In this document: in pieces, positions 36,301 through 43,552 of the stretch
Position numbering within the stretch: the stretch's first letter is position 1
Layout of the letters: the number at the start of each line of letters is the position of its first letter
Source of the DNA: Chloroflexota bacterium
GTDB lineage: Bacteria > Chloroflexota > Anaerolineae > Promineifilales > Promineifilaceae
Length of the DNA: 46,467 bases
Direction: 5' to 3'
NCBI GenBank assembly: GCA_024275635.1
Contig: JAJRYT010000212.1
Coordinates: 1-46,467 of the forward strand
Program-made: the position numbers and the translations under genes
Notes under the pieces: generated by a model
Database searches by the model: none
Told to the model about the DNA's origin: nothing
What the model saw: only the letters and a program-made list of their open reading frames with translations

Positions 36301-37387
36301 TAACAACATCATGGGCGTCATTGTGCTCTACACGGAGCTGATGCAACACATATCCAACCTGCCGGTCACTGCCTACGAACGCCTGGAGGTGATTAAGAAA
36401 CAGGGACACCGGGCGGCGAACCTGATCCAGCAAATTCTGGCCTTTAGTCGTAAGTCGTTGCTAAAACGGCAGCCGTTAGACCTGCTGCCGCTGCTTAAGG
36501 AGTTGAAAAAGCTGCTGGCGCGCACCCTGCCGGAGACGATTGCGTTAGGACTGGATTATAAGGCGGGAACCTATCTGATTGACGCCGATCCGACGCATAT
36601 CCAACAGGTGTTCATGAATCTGGCACTCAATGCGCGCGACGCGATGCCGGAAGGCGGGCGGTTATGGGTTGAATTGGCTCCTTTCAGGTTGGAAGCGGAC
36701 CAGATGGCCCCCTGCCCTGATTTAGAGCCAGGCGACTGGGTACGCATTGTTGTCTCTGATACGGGGACTGGCATGTCGCCTGATGTGCGACAACATATCT
36801 TTGATCCGTTTTTTACGACCAAAGCGCCGGGCAAAGGAACCGGCCTGGGACTGGCGCAGGCGCATGGCATTATCGGCCAGCATGGCGGCTGCATCACCGT
36901 CGCCAGCCAGGTGGGTGAGGGGACGACGTTTACGATTTATCTGCCGCGCCTGCTGACGCCTGACGATGGGGATACGGCCGTTTCCAGCGCCCCCGCACTG
37001 ACAAAAGGACAAGGCGAGACTATCCTGGTGGTGGAGGATGACGCCAAGATGCGCCAGGCCGTGTGCGATACGCTCCAGTCATTAAATTACCAGGTGTTGC
37101 AGGCGGCTGATGGCGAGGAGGCGTTGGGCATCTACGAACAACAAGGCGACAAGATAGCCGCCGTTCTCAGCGATGTTGTAATGCCCAGGATGGGGGGGAT
37201 GGCGCTTTATACCGCTTTGAAGGAGCGAAACCCCACGATAACTGTCGTGCTGGTGAGCGGCTATCCGCTGGATGACGATGCCAGGAAACTGCTTGCCAAT
37301 CAGCCGGTCGAATGGTTGCATAAGCCAGTAAGCCCAAACGATTTGGCGGAGGCGCTGTGTCGAGCGCTGAGGGAAGGTGGAAAGTAG
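33389..37387 (+). CDS. Hybrid histidine kinase with alternating GAF and PAS domains and C-terminal receiver
   Basis: A 1332-residue soluble hybrid kinase; no TM helix is seen. Order: short coiled coil (1-45), GAF (~50-215), PAS (~230-345, NAKGAIIAWNAAAQAIFGYEEAEILG), GAF (~365-540), PAS (~550-670, HGYTRAELIGQPISFLDSSDD), GAF (~690-835, with Cys/His-rich CYCIESP and HVCGCF segments), PAS-like (~850-940), HisKA with H969 in GIAHDFNNIMG, HATPase_c (NARDAMPEGG, DTGTGM, GKGTGLGLA) and receiver with D1262 in LSDVVMP. The kinase core is the NtrB-like DFNN type. The Cys/His cluster in the third GAF could bind a metal or heme-like ligand (speculation). ATG 33389 lies 23 nt after the peptidase gene; the ribosome site is weak. 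No DNA-binding output is present. Confidence 0.92.
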   Translation: MNNEDKTKEQLIDELAALRQRIADLESSPSLADQNGRQTELLLALNAASASIEQSIYSEARALDAFRRQILQLGLYGGISLLDETGERLVVQTTAHPGKMAQVLRQLEERIGVRTEGYAFALTQVDAYRQVVETGETLFVPDGNPTIKQLLPAAAQPFAGLILKAFPPAPTIFAPLKVRGEVRGAINVCGQNLLADDAPAVAAFANHLAIALDNARLFAAKQQAYEQLQVSEEKYRAVVQLAADAIVLANAKGAIIAWNAAAQAIFGYEEAEILGQPVTRLMPEPARRKQIRAMADLQATGESDYIGQILEVTALGKDGRMFPAEVAFFTVETENGPLFSAIIRDVSERKQAEAEIQQRTEDLALINLLNLAINQGDTLQEVLQLLSRETKRIFSSSGAVAYLLSEDKKQLVLPYLGLPATLKRHIEKMIGRTVTAVTIPLLDSSLYQEALQAGVPQRIDDPETIQRLMAEHTENERWRQIIPAIYRILDIGSVMLIPLAAEGEPVGLLSVSRREPFTETDVARFGVIAEQLTAAIREKQMEEALQASEARFRILFERSPDGIFLIEPKEAPIIVEANRIACEMHGYTRAELIGQPISFLDSSDDVALIPERLTVLQTSGSVSFEAAHVRKDGRVFPVEVLAALLDIGGQRFILSIERDITERKQAELEREAAREYAQALNQALFQLTAGEISAGLEGILEHVCQHLGLPGGWVIIHKGVGAPYQLVAAYGIPPTVQRAAQAHFPQTCYCIESPATWSDEYVVHVCGCFLALGETRHMLTVPLVLEERPLGVIDFLAPADLQLPDTARSFLENMTQSVTLALSRAYLLEDLQKLNAALKAEQARLEGLVFHLPEGVILLDGEQRLLLANPAARLALAALAPEMADGARLEQLGQRPLEEILAGYADSMPMEITHPGPPKRVFEAQARPVGDKQWTLAVREVTRAREIQRRAQAQERLAAVGQLAAGIAHDFNNIMGVIVLYTELMQHISNLPVTAYERLEVIKKQGHRAANLIQQILAFSRKSLLKRQPLDLLPLLKELKKLLARTLPETIALGLDYKAGTYLIDADPTHIQQVFMNLALNARDAMPEGGRLWVELAPFRLEADQMAPCPDLEPGDWVRIVVSDTGTGMSPDVRQHIFDPFFTTKAPGKGTGLGLAQAHGIIGQHGGCITVASQVGEGTTFTIYLPRLLTPDDGDTAVSSAPALTKGQGETILVVEDDAKMRQAVCDTLQSLNYQVLQAADGEEALGIYEQQGDKIAAVLSDVVMPRMGGMALYTALKERNPTITVVLVSGYPLDDDARKLLANQPVEWLHKPVSPNDLAEALCRALREGGK

Positions 37388-37473
37388 CGTGGCTGGCAGC
37401 GCGCGCCAGTCCGCAAACTTGCAACTTTCCCCCCTTGCCTGTTATGATTCTCCATCTTTGATGGAGTTAGCTT

Positions 37474-38304
37474 ATGCCCAATTATCCTTACGATGAATTA
37501 CCGCGCTATTTTGTTGACGCTTTAGGCGTTCGTACCGGTTATTATACGGCGGGGGAGCCGAACGGCCGTCCCATCGTCATGCTGCATGGGATGTCTACCT
37601 CGGCCGACAGTTTCCGCGAGGCGCTGCACGAATTGGCCGCTGAGTTGTGGCTGATTGCGCCGGACATCCCCGGTTTTGGCTACAGCGACAACACGGAGCC
37701 GTATACCATGTCCCATCTGGTGGAATGGCTGGCGGCGTTCTGTGGAGAGTTGGCTTTACCGCCGGCCGGACTGGTGGGACATTCGTTTGGCGGCGCATTG
37801 GCCGGCGGCTTTGCCGCAGCGTACCCCGATGACGTGACCCATTTACTGTTGGTCGCCCCGGCGCTGCTGCGGGCGGAGAGTTACCCCGATTGGTTGAAGA
37901 AGGTTGGCTTTAGCTTACGATTGGTGGAATTGGGATCGGCCGTTTCCCAGTCGAAAGTGTGGCTGAAGCGGCAGATTAAAGCGCCGTTTTACGACGCCGA
38001 CAAGCAGGATGAGTCGGTTTGGGCGCGGCGGCTGCAAGATTATGCGTTGTCGCGGGCGTCATCTTCCGTGTTGCGGGCGACGGCGTTTTATGAGACACGG
38101 CCGTTCCTGCCCCAAATCACCCAGCCGGTTTACCTGTTATGGGGGGCGGATGACCCGGTTGTGCCGGCGGCGGAGGCAGATACGTTGGCTGAACTCCTGC
38201 CCAACGTGACGGCCGTTCATAAACTGCCCCAGTGCGGCCACGTCCTGCCGTTGGAGCAGCAGGAACAGTTTCAAGAGATTATGCGCGATTTTTTTGGCAG
38301 CTGA
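37474..38304 (+). CDS. Alpha/beta-hydrolase fold protein
   Basis: A 276-residue hydrolase with a standard catalytic triad. Oxyanion strand VMLHGMSTS, nucleophile elbow VGHSFGGAL, Asp in LLWGADDPVVP, His in PQCGHVLPLEQ. A cap region (~130-200) contains KKVGFSLRLVEL. No signal peptide. ATG 37474 is preceded by GATGGAG. The pattern resembles the epoxide hydrolase/meta-cleavage-product hydrolase branch, but the substrate is not predictable. It follows the hybrid kinase by 86 nt and is probably transcribed separately. Confidence 0.88.
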   Translation: MPNYPYDELPRYFVDALGVRTGYYTAGEPNGRPIVMLHGMSTSADSFREALHELAAELWLIAPDIPGFGYSDNTEPYTMSHLVEWLAAFCGELALPPAGLVGHSFGGALAGGFAAAYPDDVTHLLLVAPALLRAESYPDWLKKVGFSLRLVELGSAVSQSKVWLKRQIKAPFYDADKQDESVWARRLQDYALSRASSSVLRATAFYETRPFLPQITQPVYLLWGADDPVVPAAEADTLAELLPNVTAVHKLPQCGHVLPLEQQEQFQEIMRDFFGS

Positions 38305-38322
38305 TGGAGATAATGGAATTTT

Positions 38323-38382
38323 TGACACGAATGGCACGAATAAGCCTATTTTAATTCGTGTAATTCGCGCCATTCGTGTCAG
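38323..38382. repeat. Gene-free CACGAAT inverted repeat (same family as GxxExxY termini)
   Basis: TGACACGAATGGCACGAAT (38323-38341) is mirrored by ATTCGCGCCATTCGTGTCA (38364-38382) with one mismatch; an extra TTAATTCGTGTA word lies at 38351-38362. The 9-bp word spacing and sequence match the repeats that flank the GxxExxY gene at 24941-25396, but only ~22 bp separate the arms here. Confidence 0.8.
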
Positions 38383-38429
38383 ACTTTTCTCTTCCGAGAC
38401 GACGCGGCGACACGAGTACGAGACTAAAT

Positions 38430-39005
38430 ATGACTAAAGTAATTTCAGTATTTGGCAGTTCAGCGCCGGAGCCGGGGAGTGCGGCGTATGCCCAGGCGCA
38501 GTTGGTGGGCCGGTTGTTGGCCGAGGCCGGGTTTGCGGCGGCGACCGGCGGGTATGGCGGGACGATGACGGCCGTTTCCCAGGGCGCATCAGAAGCGGGC
38601 GGGCATGTCATTGGCGTCACATCGGCGCAAATCGAGCGGTTCAGGCCGTTGAGCGCTAACCGCTGGGTCGCCGAGGAAATTAAGTACGATTCCCTGCGCG
38701 ACCGGCTGGTACACCTGGTGATGCAAAATCAGGGTATGATCGTTTTGCCCGGCGGCATCGGCACGTTGTCGGAGATGGCGCTGGCCTGGAGTTTTTTACA
38801 GGTGGGCGAGGTGGAGAAACGGCCGTTTGCTCTCCTGGGCGATCTGTGGCGCGAGGGTATTCAGGCCTTTTACCGGCCCGAATATGTTAAGCGGCAGCAT
38901 TTAGATTTGCTGTTTTACGCCGCTACGCCGGAAACGGCCGTCGCCCATATAGTTGACTTCTGGGAAACTACGCAGGTATCCTCCCAGAGGTTCACGAGTG
39001 GTTAG
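38430..39005 (+). CDS. LOG-family (putative lysine-decarboxylase-like) Rossmann protein
   Basis: A 191-residue LOG-family protein. It opens with ISVFGSSAPEPGS and carries GGYGGTMTAVSQGASEAGGHVIGVT and the diagnostic PGGIGTLSEMALAWS (PGGxGTxxE) nucleotide-binding motif. Relatives include cytokinin-riboside-monophosphate phosphoribohydrolases; activity on a nucleotide 5'-monophosphate is expected but not certain. ATG 38430 is used because a longer GTG start (38376) lies in the CACGAAT repeat. The last codons contain the left arm of a 14-bp inverted repeat whose right arm carries the ribosome binding site of the next gene. Confidence 0.87.
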   Translation: MTKVISVFGSSAPEPGSAAYAQAQLVGRLLAEAGFAAATGGYGGTMTAVSQGASEAGGHVIGVTSAQIERFRPLSANRWVAEEIKYDSLRDRLVHLVMQNQGMIVLPGGIGTLSEMALAWSFLQVGEVEKRPFALLGDLWREGIQAFYRPEYVKRQHLDLLFYAATPETAVAHIVDFWETTQVSSQRFTSG

Positions 39006-39035
39006 CTAGTTTTATCAGGCTAACCTCTGGGAGGA
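38979..39035 (+). promoter_or_regulatory. Inverted repeat sequestering the Shine-Dalgarno of the IPK gene
   Basis: TCCTCCCAGAGGTT (38979-38992, within the LOG gene) and AACCTCTGGGAGGA (39022-39035) are perfect 14-bp inverse complements with a 29-nt loop containing the LOG stop codon. The right arm includes GGGAGG, the only ribosome binding site for ATG 39046. A ribosome finishing the LOG gene would cover the left arm and free the site, so the two genes are likely translationally coupled. Confidence 0.6.
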
Positions 39036-39045
39036 TTAGTCGTTG

Positions 39046-39840
39046 ATGTTGTTCTTAAAACTGGGCGGGTCGCTCATCACCGACAAAACCGGCGTGGAGG
39101 CGGTGCGGACGGGCGTGTTGGCCCGGCTGGCCGGGGAAATGGCCCAGGCGCGGGCGGCCCAGCCCGATTTGCGCCTGTTGGTCGGACATGGCGGCGGCTC
39201 TTTTGGTCATGTGGCGGCGGCCAAACACAACACACGTCAGGGCGTGTCCACAACGGCGCAGTGGCGCAGTTTTGCCGAGGTTCATGCGGCGATGCTGCGG
39301 TTGAACCGGCTGGTGACGGAGGCGCTGTTGGCGGCCGGTATTCCGGCTGTTAGTTTTCCGCCGGCGGCGCTGGTTGTGTGTGCGGACGGCCGTATCACCA
39401 CTCTCGCAAACGCTCCCATCCGGGCGGCGGTGGACGCGGGATTGGTTCCCGTCATTCATGGCGACGTAGCTTTTGATGTCGTGCGCGGCGGGACGATTGT
39501 TTCCACTGAAGAGGCGATGATGGCGTTGGTGGAAGCGTTATGGCCGTCCTGGCTGCTTCTGGCCGGTGAAACGGCGGGCGTACTCGACCTGGAGGGGAAG
39601 GTTATCCCGGCCATTACCCCAGAAACCCTGCCTAAAGTGGCCGCGGCTCTGGGCGGTTCGCGCGGTACCGATGTGACTGGCGGTATGGCCAGCAAAGTAC
39701 GCGGTATGTTGGCGCTGGTCGAGCGCGATGTGTCCTTGAAGATTCGGATTTTTTCAGGTCTGGAGGCCGGCGTTGTCAGGCAGGTGATTGGCCGGCCTGA
39801 AGAAGCGGCGGGGACGGTTATCAGCCGGAACGTCGTCTAG
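39046..39840 (+). CDS. Isopentenyl phosphate kinase-like amino-acid-kinase-fold protein
   Basis: A 264-residue kinase of the amino acid kinase fold. It opens with LFLKLGGSLITDK and has VGHGGGSFGHVAAAKH, where the second His of HGGGSFGH is the catalytic histidine of isopentenyl phosphate kinases, then GDVAFDVVRGGTIVSTEEAMM and GTDVTGGMASKV. IPK makes isopentenyl diphosphate in the alternate mevalonate route, known in archaea and some Chloroflexota. No other mevalonate gene lies nearby. ATG 39046 is preceded by GGGAGG; a TTG three bases earlier is possible. The 3' end overlaps the convergent small gene by 20 bp. Confidence 0.82.
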   Translation: MLFLKLGGSLITDKTGVEAVRTGVLARLAGEMAQARAAQPDLRLLVGHGGGSFGHVAAAKHNTRQGVSTTAQWRSFAEVHAAMLRLNRLVTEALLAAGIPAVSFPPAALVVCADGRITTLANAPIRAAVDAGLVPVIHGDVAFDVVRGGTIVSTEEAMMALVEALWPSWLLLAGETAGVLDLEGKVIPAITPETLPKVAAALGGSRGTDVTGGMASKVRGMLALVERDVSLKIRIFSGLEAGVVRQVIGRPEEAAGTVISRNVV

Positions 39841-40048
39841 GACGCGCTGCTTTCTGCATTGGGGCGGGTTTATAAGCCAGTAAGACAACGCCCAGATCAT
39901 CCTCAACCGATTTTAATGAGTACAATTGTTCTTCCGTGAGTTCCGATGGGGCTGCCGGCGGTTGGACGGCGATGATCCAACTGCCAAGTTCTTCTTCCAA
40001 CTGGTACAGTTTTTCCAGTTTGTCCCGATCTAATCGCGCATAATCCAT
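39821..40048 (-). CDS. Small acidic protein of unknown function
   Basis: A 75-residue protein, MDYARLDRDKLEKLYQLEEE at the start, with two short hydrophobic strands (GSWIIAVQPP and LGVVLLAYKP) each preceded by an acidic helix (EEELGSWIIAV, SVEDDLGVVLLAY), so it may be an internal duplication. It ends in a basic tail, RPRRRSG. ATG 40048 has TGGAGG eight bases upstream, good evidence it is translated; a five-residue longer start overlaps that site. Its end overlaps the convergent IPK gene by 20 bp. I do not recognise the family. Confidence 0.6.
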   Translation of the reverse strand: MDYARLDRDKLEKLYQLEEELGSWIIAVQPPAAPSELTEEQLYSLKSVEDDLGVVLLAYKPAPMQKAARPRRRSG

Positions 40049-40069
40049 TTGAGCGACCTCCATATAGGG

Positions 40070-40105
40070 TAATTGAGTAATTGGGTAATTTGCAGCTTGA
40101 ATTAC
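40070..40105. repeat. GGTAATTGAGTAATTGGG-family repeat
   Basis: GGTAATTGAGTAATTGGGTAATT followed by the inverse GAATTACTCAGG. Relatives at 20857-20956 and 22490-22563. Confidence 0.55.
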
Positions 40106-40144
40106 TCAGGAATGAGAAGCAATTAACTCCCCGCTGTAGCCGCA

Positions 40145-40188
40145 TCTACCACTGGCACGGTCTGGAGACCGGCCAGAGCAAATGTAGA
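40145..40188. other. Stable hairpin between the DUF512 gene and the small protein gene
   Basis: CTGGC (40152-40156), a bulged A, CGGTCT (40158-40163), GG, AGACCG (40166-40171), GCCAG (40172-40176): an 11-bp stem with a 2-nt loop. TCTAC (40145-40149) and GTAGA (40184-40188) can extend it. On the minus strand it is in the leader of the small protein and the trailer of the DUF512 gene. Confidence 0.5.
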
Positions 40189-40221
40189 AGTTATTTAATC
40201 TTCATTACTCAATTGCCAGCG

Positions 40222-41607
40222 CTAAAGCGCACCTGGCGTAAACAAAATCTGTGATTGGCCGGTAAGGGCATCCCACACATCGCCCAGAGTGTCGGCCAGG
40301 GCGACGGGGCGGTCAAGTTGGTTGGCGATATCTTGCGGCGCTAAATCGTCCAGGGAAACGAGGTCGGGATGGTCAAAGGTCACGCGGGGGAGGATGATGA
40401 GGTCGCTGAACCCGTTGGCGTTTAACTGCGCCAGTATGTCGGCGCCCATGAGCAAGCCTGCCGCCGAGATTGTTGCCCCCAACCGCTCGTTGATGATGGG
40501 CAGAACGGCCGTTTCCACACCGGCCAATTGAGCAAATTCAGCCGCTTTTTCCCGCAGAACCGGGGCGAACATGGTTCCGGTGACCAGGGTGATGGATTGA
40601 TGATTGATGATTGATGATTGTTTACGCTTCGATTTTTCATTTTGAATTTCGACTTTCTCGTCTTCCCACTCGTCCAGGAATCGTCTGACCAGTCCCAAGC
40701 CATTTTCATGAAGCTGCTGCCCATCATAAGCGTCCCGGAGTGGAACTTCGCGCCCGGCAACCATGTACCATTCGTCAGTGGGATAAACGAAGCGGACGCC
40801 GAATTGTTTTAAGTGGGCGGGTTGCAGCGGTTCGACGAAATCCAGAACGGCCGCTGCCTCCTCTGGGGTGTGGGGGCGCATCCCGTATTTGTGGTGTTTG
40901 GTCAGTCCCACCGGGACGACGCTGATGGATTGCACGGCCGGCCACAGTTCAGCTAATTCGACGATGGATTGTTGCAGGAAACGGCCGTCATTGAACCCTG
41001 GCACAATCACCAACTGCGTATGAATCTTGATACTCTGTTCTGCCAGCCAGCGTAACTGCTCCATGATATCCGGCGCGTTGGCGTTGCGCAGGAACTTGCG
41101 CCGCAGCGCCCAATCGGTGACATGCACCGAGATGTACAGCGGCGATAATTTCATCATTGCAATGCGCTGCCAATCATGGTCGCTTAAATTGGTGAGGGTG
41201 ACGAAATGGCCGAACAGGAACGAGTAGCGGTAATCATCATCCTTGATGTACAGCGTGCGCCGGAATTGGGGGGCCATTTGTAGAACAAAGCAAAACTCGC
41301 ATAAATTGGCGCAGCGGCGAATATCCGTGTCGAAGGTGGGATGCGCAAACGCGATCCCTAATTCCTGGTTATAATCTCGTTCCGCTTCAAAAAGCAGGTA
41401 ATCGCCGTCGCGCCGGATGAGCAGTTCCAGCGTTTCCTCCGCGCCGTAAAACTGGACGTCAATGATGTCTTCGACCTGGTTGTCGTTGATGGCTAACAGT
41501 TCGTCGCCGGCTTGCAGGCCAATCTCGTCGGCTACGCTGCCGGGAGTGATGCCAGTGATTTGTCCCCCGGCGAAGGTGGTCGGGTCAAGTTCTAGAAATA
41601 AAGACAT
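40222..41607 (-). CDS. DUF512 protein with PDZ and radical-SAM-like Fe-S domain (TIGR03279-like)
   Basis: A 461-residue protein. PDZ-like N-terminus (ITGITPGSVADEIGLQAGDELLAIND) precedes a barrel with cysteine cluster C99-x3-C103-x2-C106 (CANLCEFCF), a radical-SAM-type Fe-S site in a family first named from cyanobacteria. The C-terminal DUF512 half contains VVPVGLTKH and a final LVTGTMFAP region. The reaction is unknown. Residues ~318-338 (40594-40656; NEKSKRKQSSIINHQ) are spelled by TGATTGATGATTGATGATTG words of the intergenic repeat family, giving a basic, low-complexity insertion exactly between conserved domains. ATG 41607 is an ordinary start. Confidence 0.85.
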   Translation of the reverse strand: MSLFLELDPTTFAGGQITGITPGSVADEIGLQAGDELLAINDNQVEDIIDVQFYGAEETLELLIRRDGDYLLFEAERDYNQELGIAFAHPTFDTDIRRCANLCEFCFVLQMAPQFRRTLYIKDDDYRYSFLFGHFVTLTNLSDHDWQRIAMMKLSPLYISVHVTDWALRRKFLRNANAPDIMEQLRWLAEQSIKIHTQLVIVPGFNDGRFLQQSIVELAELWPAVQSISVVPVGLTKHHKYGMRPHTPEEAAAVLDFVEPLQPAHLKQFGVRFVYPTDEWYMVAGREVPLRDAYDGQQLHENGLGLVRRFLDEWEDEKVEIQNEKSKRKQSSIINHQSITLVTGTMFAPVLREKAAEFAQLAGVETAVLPIINERLGATISAAGLLMGADILAQLNANGFSDLIILPRVTFDHPDLVSLDDLAPQDIANQLDRPVALADTLGDVWDALTGQSQILFTPGAL

Positions 41608-41696
41608 AGGGTTGTTGGACGCGGATAAACACAGACGAATGCAATCGAAAACAAGCGTAATCCGCGAAATTCACGTTCCTGAATAGGTGAATATAT

Positions 41697-41885
41697 TTAG
41701 TTGGCCTGGGTCAATTCTTGCAAATAGTCATTGAGCGCTTCGAGAACCAGCGCGGTTTTTTCCGTGCCAATGTCTGATCCCTGGGCGACCTGTTGAATTA
41801 ATCTTTGCCAATCTTGTTCATCGTATCTTACCGCAGCCATGAAGCGCATCAAGACATCAAGGTCAACCTCTTTGTCATCTCTCAT
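41697..41885 (-). CDS. Small acidic protein co-transcribed with the aminotransferase
   Basis: A 62-residue, helical, acidic protein (MRDDKEVDLDVLMRFMAAV... EALNDYLQELTQAN). ATG 41885 follows GGGAGG with ideal spacing, and that site overlaps the aminotransferase stop codon, so the two are co-translated. No known domain is recognised. It might be a partner or stabilising subunit, but nothing in the sequence proves that. Confidence 0.7.
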   Translation of the reverse strand: MRDDKEVDLDVLMRFMAAVRYDEQDWQRLIQQVAQGSDIGTEKTALVLEALNDYLQELTQAN

Positions 41886-41888
41886 GAT

Positions 41889-43211
41889 TTACCTCCCTAA
41901 TTCAGCGTGAACGGCCGTTGCCAACAGCTGCACTATCTCATCTACCTGTTCCCGATTGACGATGAGCGGCGGTCCCAGCATGACCAGATCGCCGTTTGTG
42001 CCGTCGGCGCAGCCTTGAGAGTAATAGGCAACTAACCCTAGATCGAAAGCCCGTTTCCAAATATCCCAGGCCATGTGGCGGGTTACCGGGAATGGCTCCT
42101 TTGTGACCCGATCCTGGACGATTTCTAAGGCCCAGAATAAGCCGCATCCGCGAATGTCACCCACGTTGGGATGGTCGCCGAGGGTTTGGTGCAGTTGTTG
42201 TCCCAGGTAAGCGCCCATATTAGCCGCGTTCTCGACCAGATTTTCGGCTTGCATGATGCGTAAAGTGGCCAATCCAGCGGCTGTACCGACAGCATGATGG
42301 CTGAATGTGCCGCCATGGTTGAAATCGCCCAGCGTTTGTCGAATCTGCTCCACATCACTCCCTTTGGCGGCGACGAAGCCGAGCGGGAAGTAGCCGCCAG
42401 CCAGCCCTTTGGAAGTGACCATGATGTCAGGCTGGACGTTCCAATGTTGTAATCCCCACCATTTGCCGGTGCGGCCCATGCCCACCAGCACTTCATCGGC
42501 AATGAATAGGACGCCATACTGGTCACAAATCTCGCGTATGCGCGGCCAGTAATCGTCGGTGGGCGCCATCGCGCCCAGGCTGGCGCCGCTGATTGGTTCG
42601 GCGATGAAGGCGGCGACGTTCATCTGTCCGGCCGCTAAAATGGCTGATTCCAGCCGGTTGGCGGCTTCAGCGCCGCTGACCGGGTCGCGGTACGGGTAGG
42701 GCGGGGCGATATGGGGCATGTCATGGACCATGGCCAGGAAGGGCTGGCGCATGCCCAGTTTGCCGCTAACGCTGAGGGCGCCCAGGGACATGCCATGGTA
42801 GCTGCGCCAGCGGCTGATGATGAGGTGACGGCAGTTTTCCCCCCTGGCCATCTGTATCTGCCGCGCCAGCTTGATGGCTGCCTCGACCACTTCGGAGCCG
42901 CTGCTGAGGTAGTAGAAGCGCGCATCGGGCAGGGGGACGATTTTAGCCAACTCGGCGGAGAACTGCTCGGCCGGCTCGCTGGTGAACATGATGGCATGGG
43001 CGTAGGCGACGGCCTGGGCCTGTTTGGCGATGGCTTCTACGACTTCGGTACGGCCGTGTCCCACATTCACCACCAGCGGCCCGCCAGAGCCGTCAATATA
43101 CCGTTTGCCAGTGTCGTCAAACAAATAAATGCCCTCGCCATGTGAAATTTTGGGCCGGGCAAAGCCCATTTTGCGATAAAAAACATGTCCTTGAGGATGC
43201 GTATATTGCAT
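41889..43211 (-). CDS. Class III PLP-dependent aminotransferase (aspartate aminotransferase family)
   Basis: A 440-residue fold-type I, class III aminotransferase. PLP lysine K268 in VTSKGLAGGY, ring-binding D239 in LFIADEVLVGMGRTG, phosphate contacts at SSGSEVVEAAIKLAR, and SRWRSYHGMSLGALS. The segment resembles omega-amino-acid:pyruvate transaminases; substrate (beta-alanine, GABA or a diamine-like compound) is not fixed by sequence. ATG 43211 lies after AAGGAC. It forms a two-gene unit with the 62-residue gene. Confidence 0.9.
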   Translation of the reverse strand: MQYTHPQGHVFYRKMGFARPKISHGEGIYLFDDTGKRYIDGSGGPLVVNVGHGRTEVVEAIAKQAQAVAYAHAIMFTSEPAEQFSAELAKIVPLPDARFYYLSSGSEVVEAAIKLARQIQMARGENCRHLIISRWRSYHGMSLGALSVSGKLGMRQPFLAMVHDMPHIAPPYPYRDPVSGAEAANRLESAILAAGQMNVAAFIAEPISGASLGAMAPTDDYWPRIREICDQYGVLFIADEVLVGMGRTGKWWGLQHWNVQPDIMVTSKGLAGGYFPLGFVAAKGSDVEQIRQTLGDFNHGGTFSHHAVGTAAGLATLRIMQAENLVENAANMGAYLGQQLHQTLGDHPNVGDIRGCGLFWALEIVQDRVTKEPFPVTRHMAWDIWKRAFDLGLVAYYSQGCADGTNGDLVMLGPPLIVNREQVDEIVQLLATAVHAELGR

Positions 43212-43229
43212 GGGGGGGTCCTTTTTGGC

Positions 43230-43514
43230 CTAAAGGGGCGTTGTTGAGGGAATGATAGCACCCAGTTTGATAATCAGGTCAGGCAAATCACTCACGTGAC
43301 GCAGTCGAAAAAGGTCTTTTTCAATATCATACTGGACTTTGGCTTCAGCGATGACGCGATCACAGGAGTAGCAGCTTAGCGATTGGGGCGTATTCAAGTC
43401 GATTTTGCGGCCCAATAAGTCAGCCAATTCAATCTCCATGCCTAAAAATCCGATTAAGCCCGGAATGTGTTCTTACTCAAATTTAACCAATACATCTTGC
43501 TGAAGGTTGCTCAT
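43230..43514 (-). pseudogene. Decayed MNT-domain nucleotidyltransferase antitoxin fused to a HEPN remnant
   Basis: Reading the minus strand in one frame gives DVLVKFE, a TAA stop (43473-43475), EHIPGLIGFLGMEIELADLLGRK and IDLNTPQSL. This is the second half of a minimal nucleotidyltransferase (MntA-type) domain, whose intact relatives read VDVLVEFE..PGLIGF..IE.ELSELLGRKVDLVTP. The N-terminal catalytic GSxxxG..SD motif is missing. After the MNT end, EKDLFRLRHVSDLPDLI resembles the first helix of the partner HEPN toxin (LRH.LDAIE), joined in frame. An in-frame ATG at 43439 leaves a 69-residue open frame, but it cannot make a functional enzyme. I read this as a broken MNT/HEPN toxin-antitoxin module. 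Confidence 0.65.
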
Positions 43515-43552
43515 GTCCCCTATTGTTACCGATATTGCCCTTCCGGGTCAAG

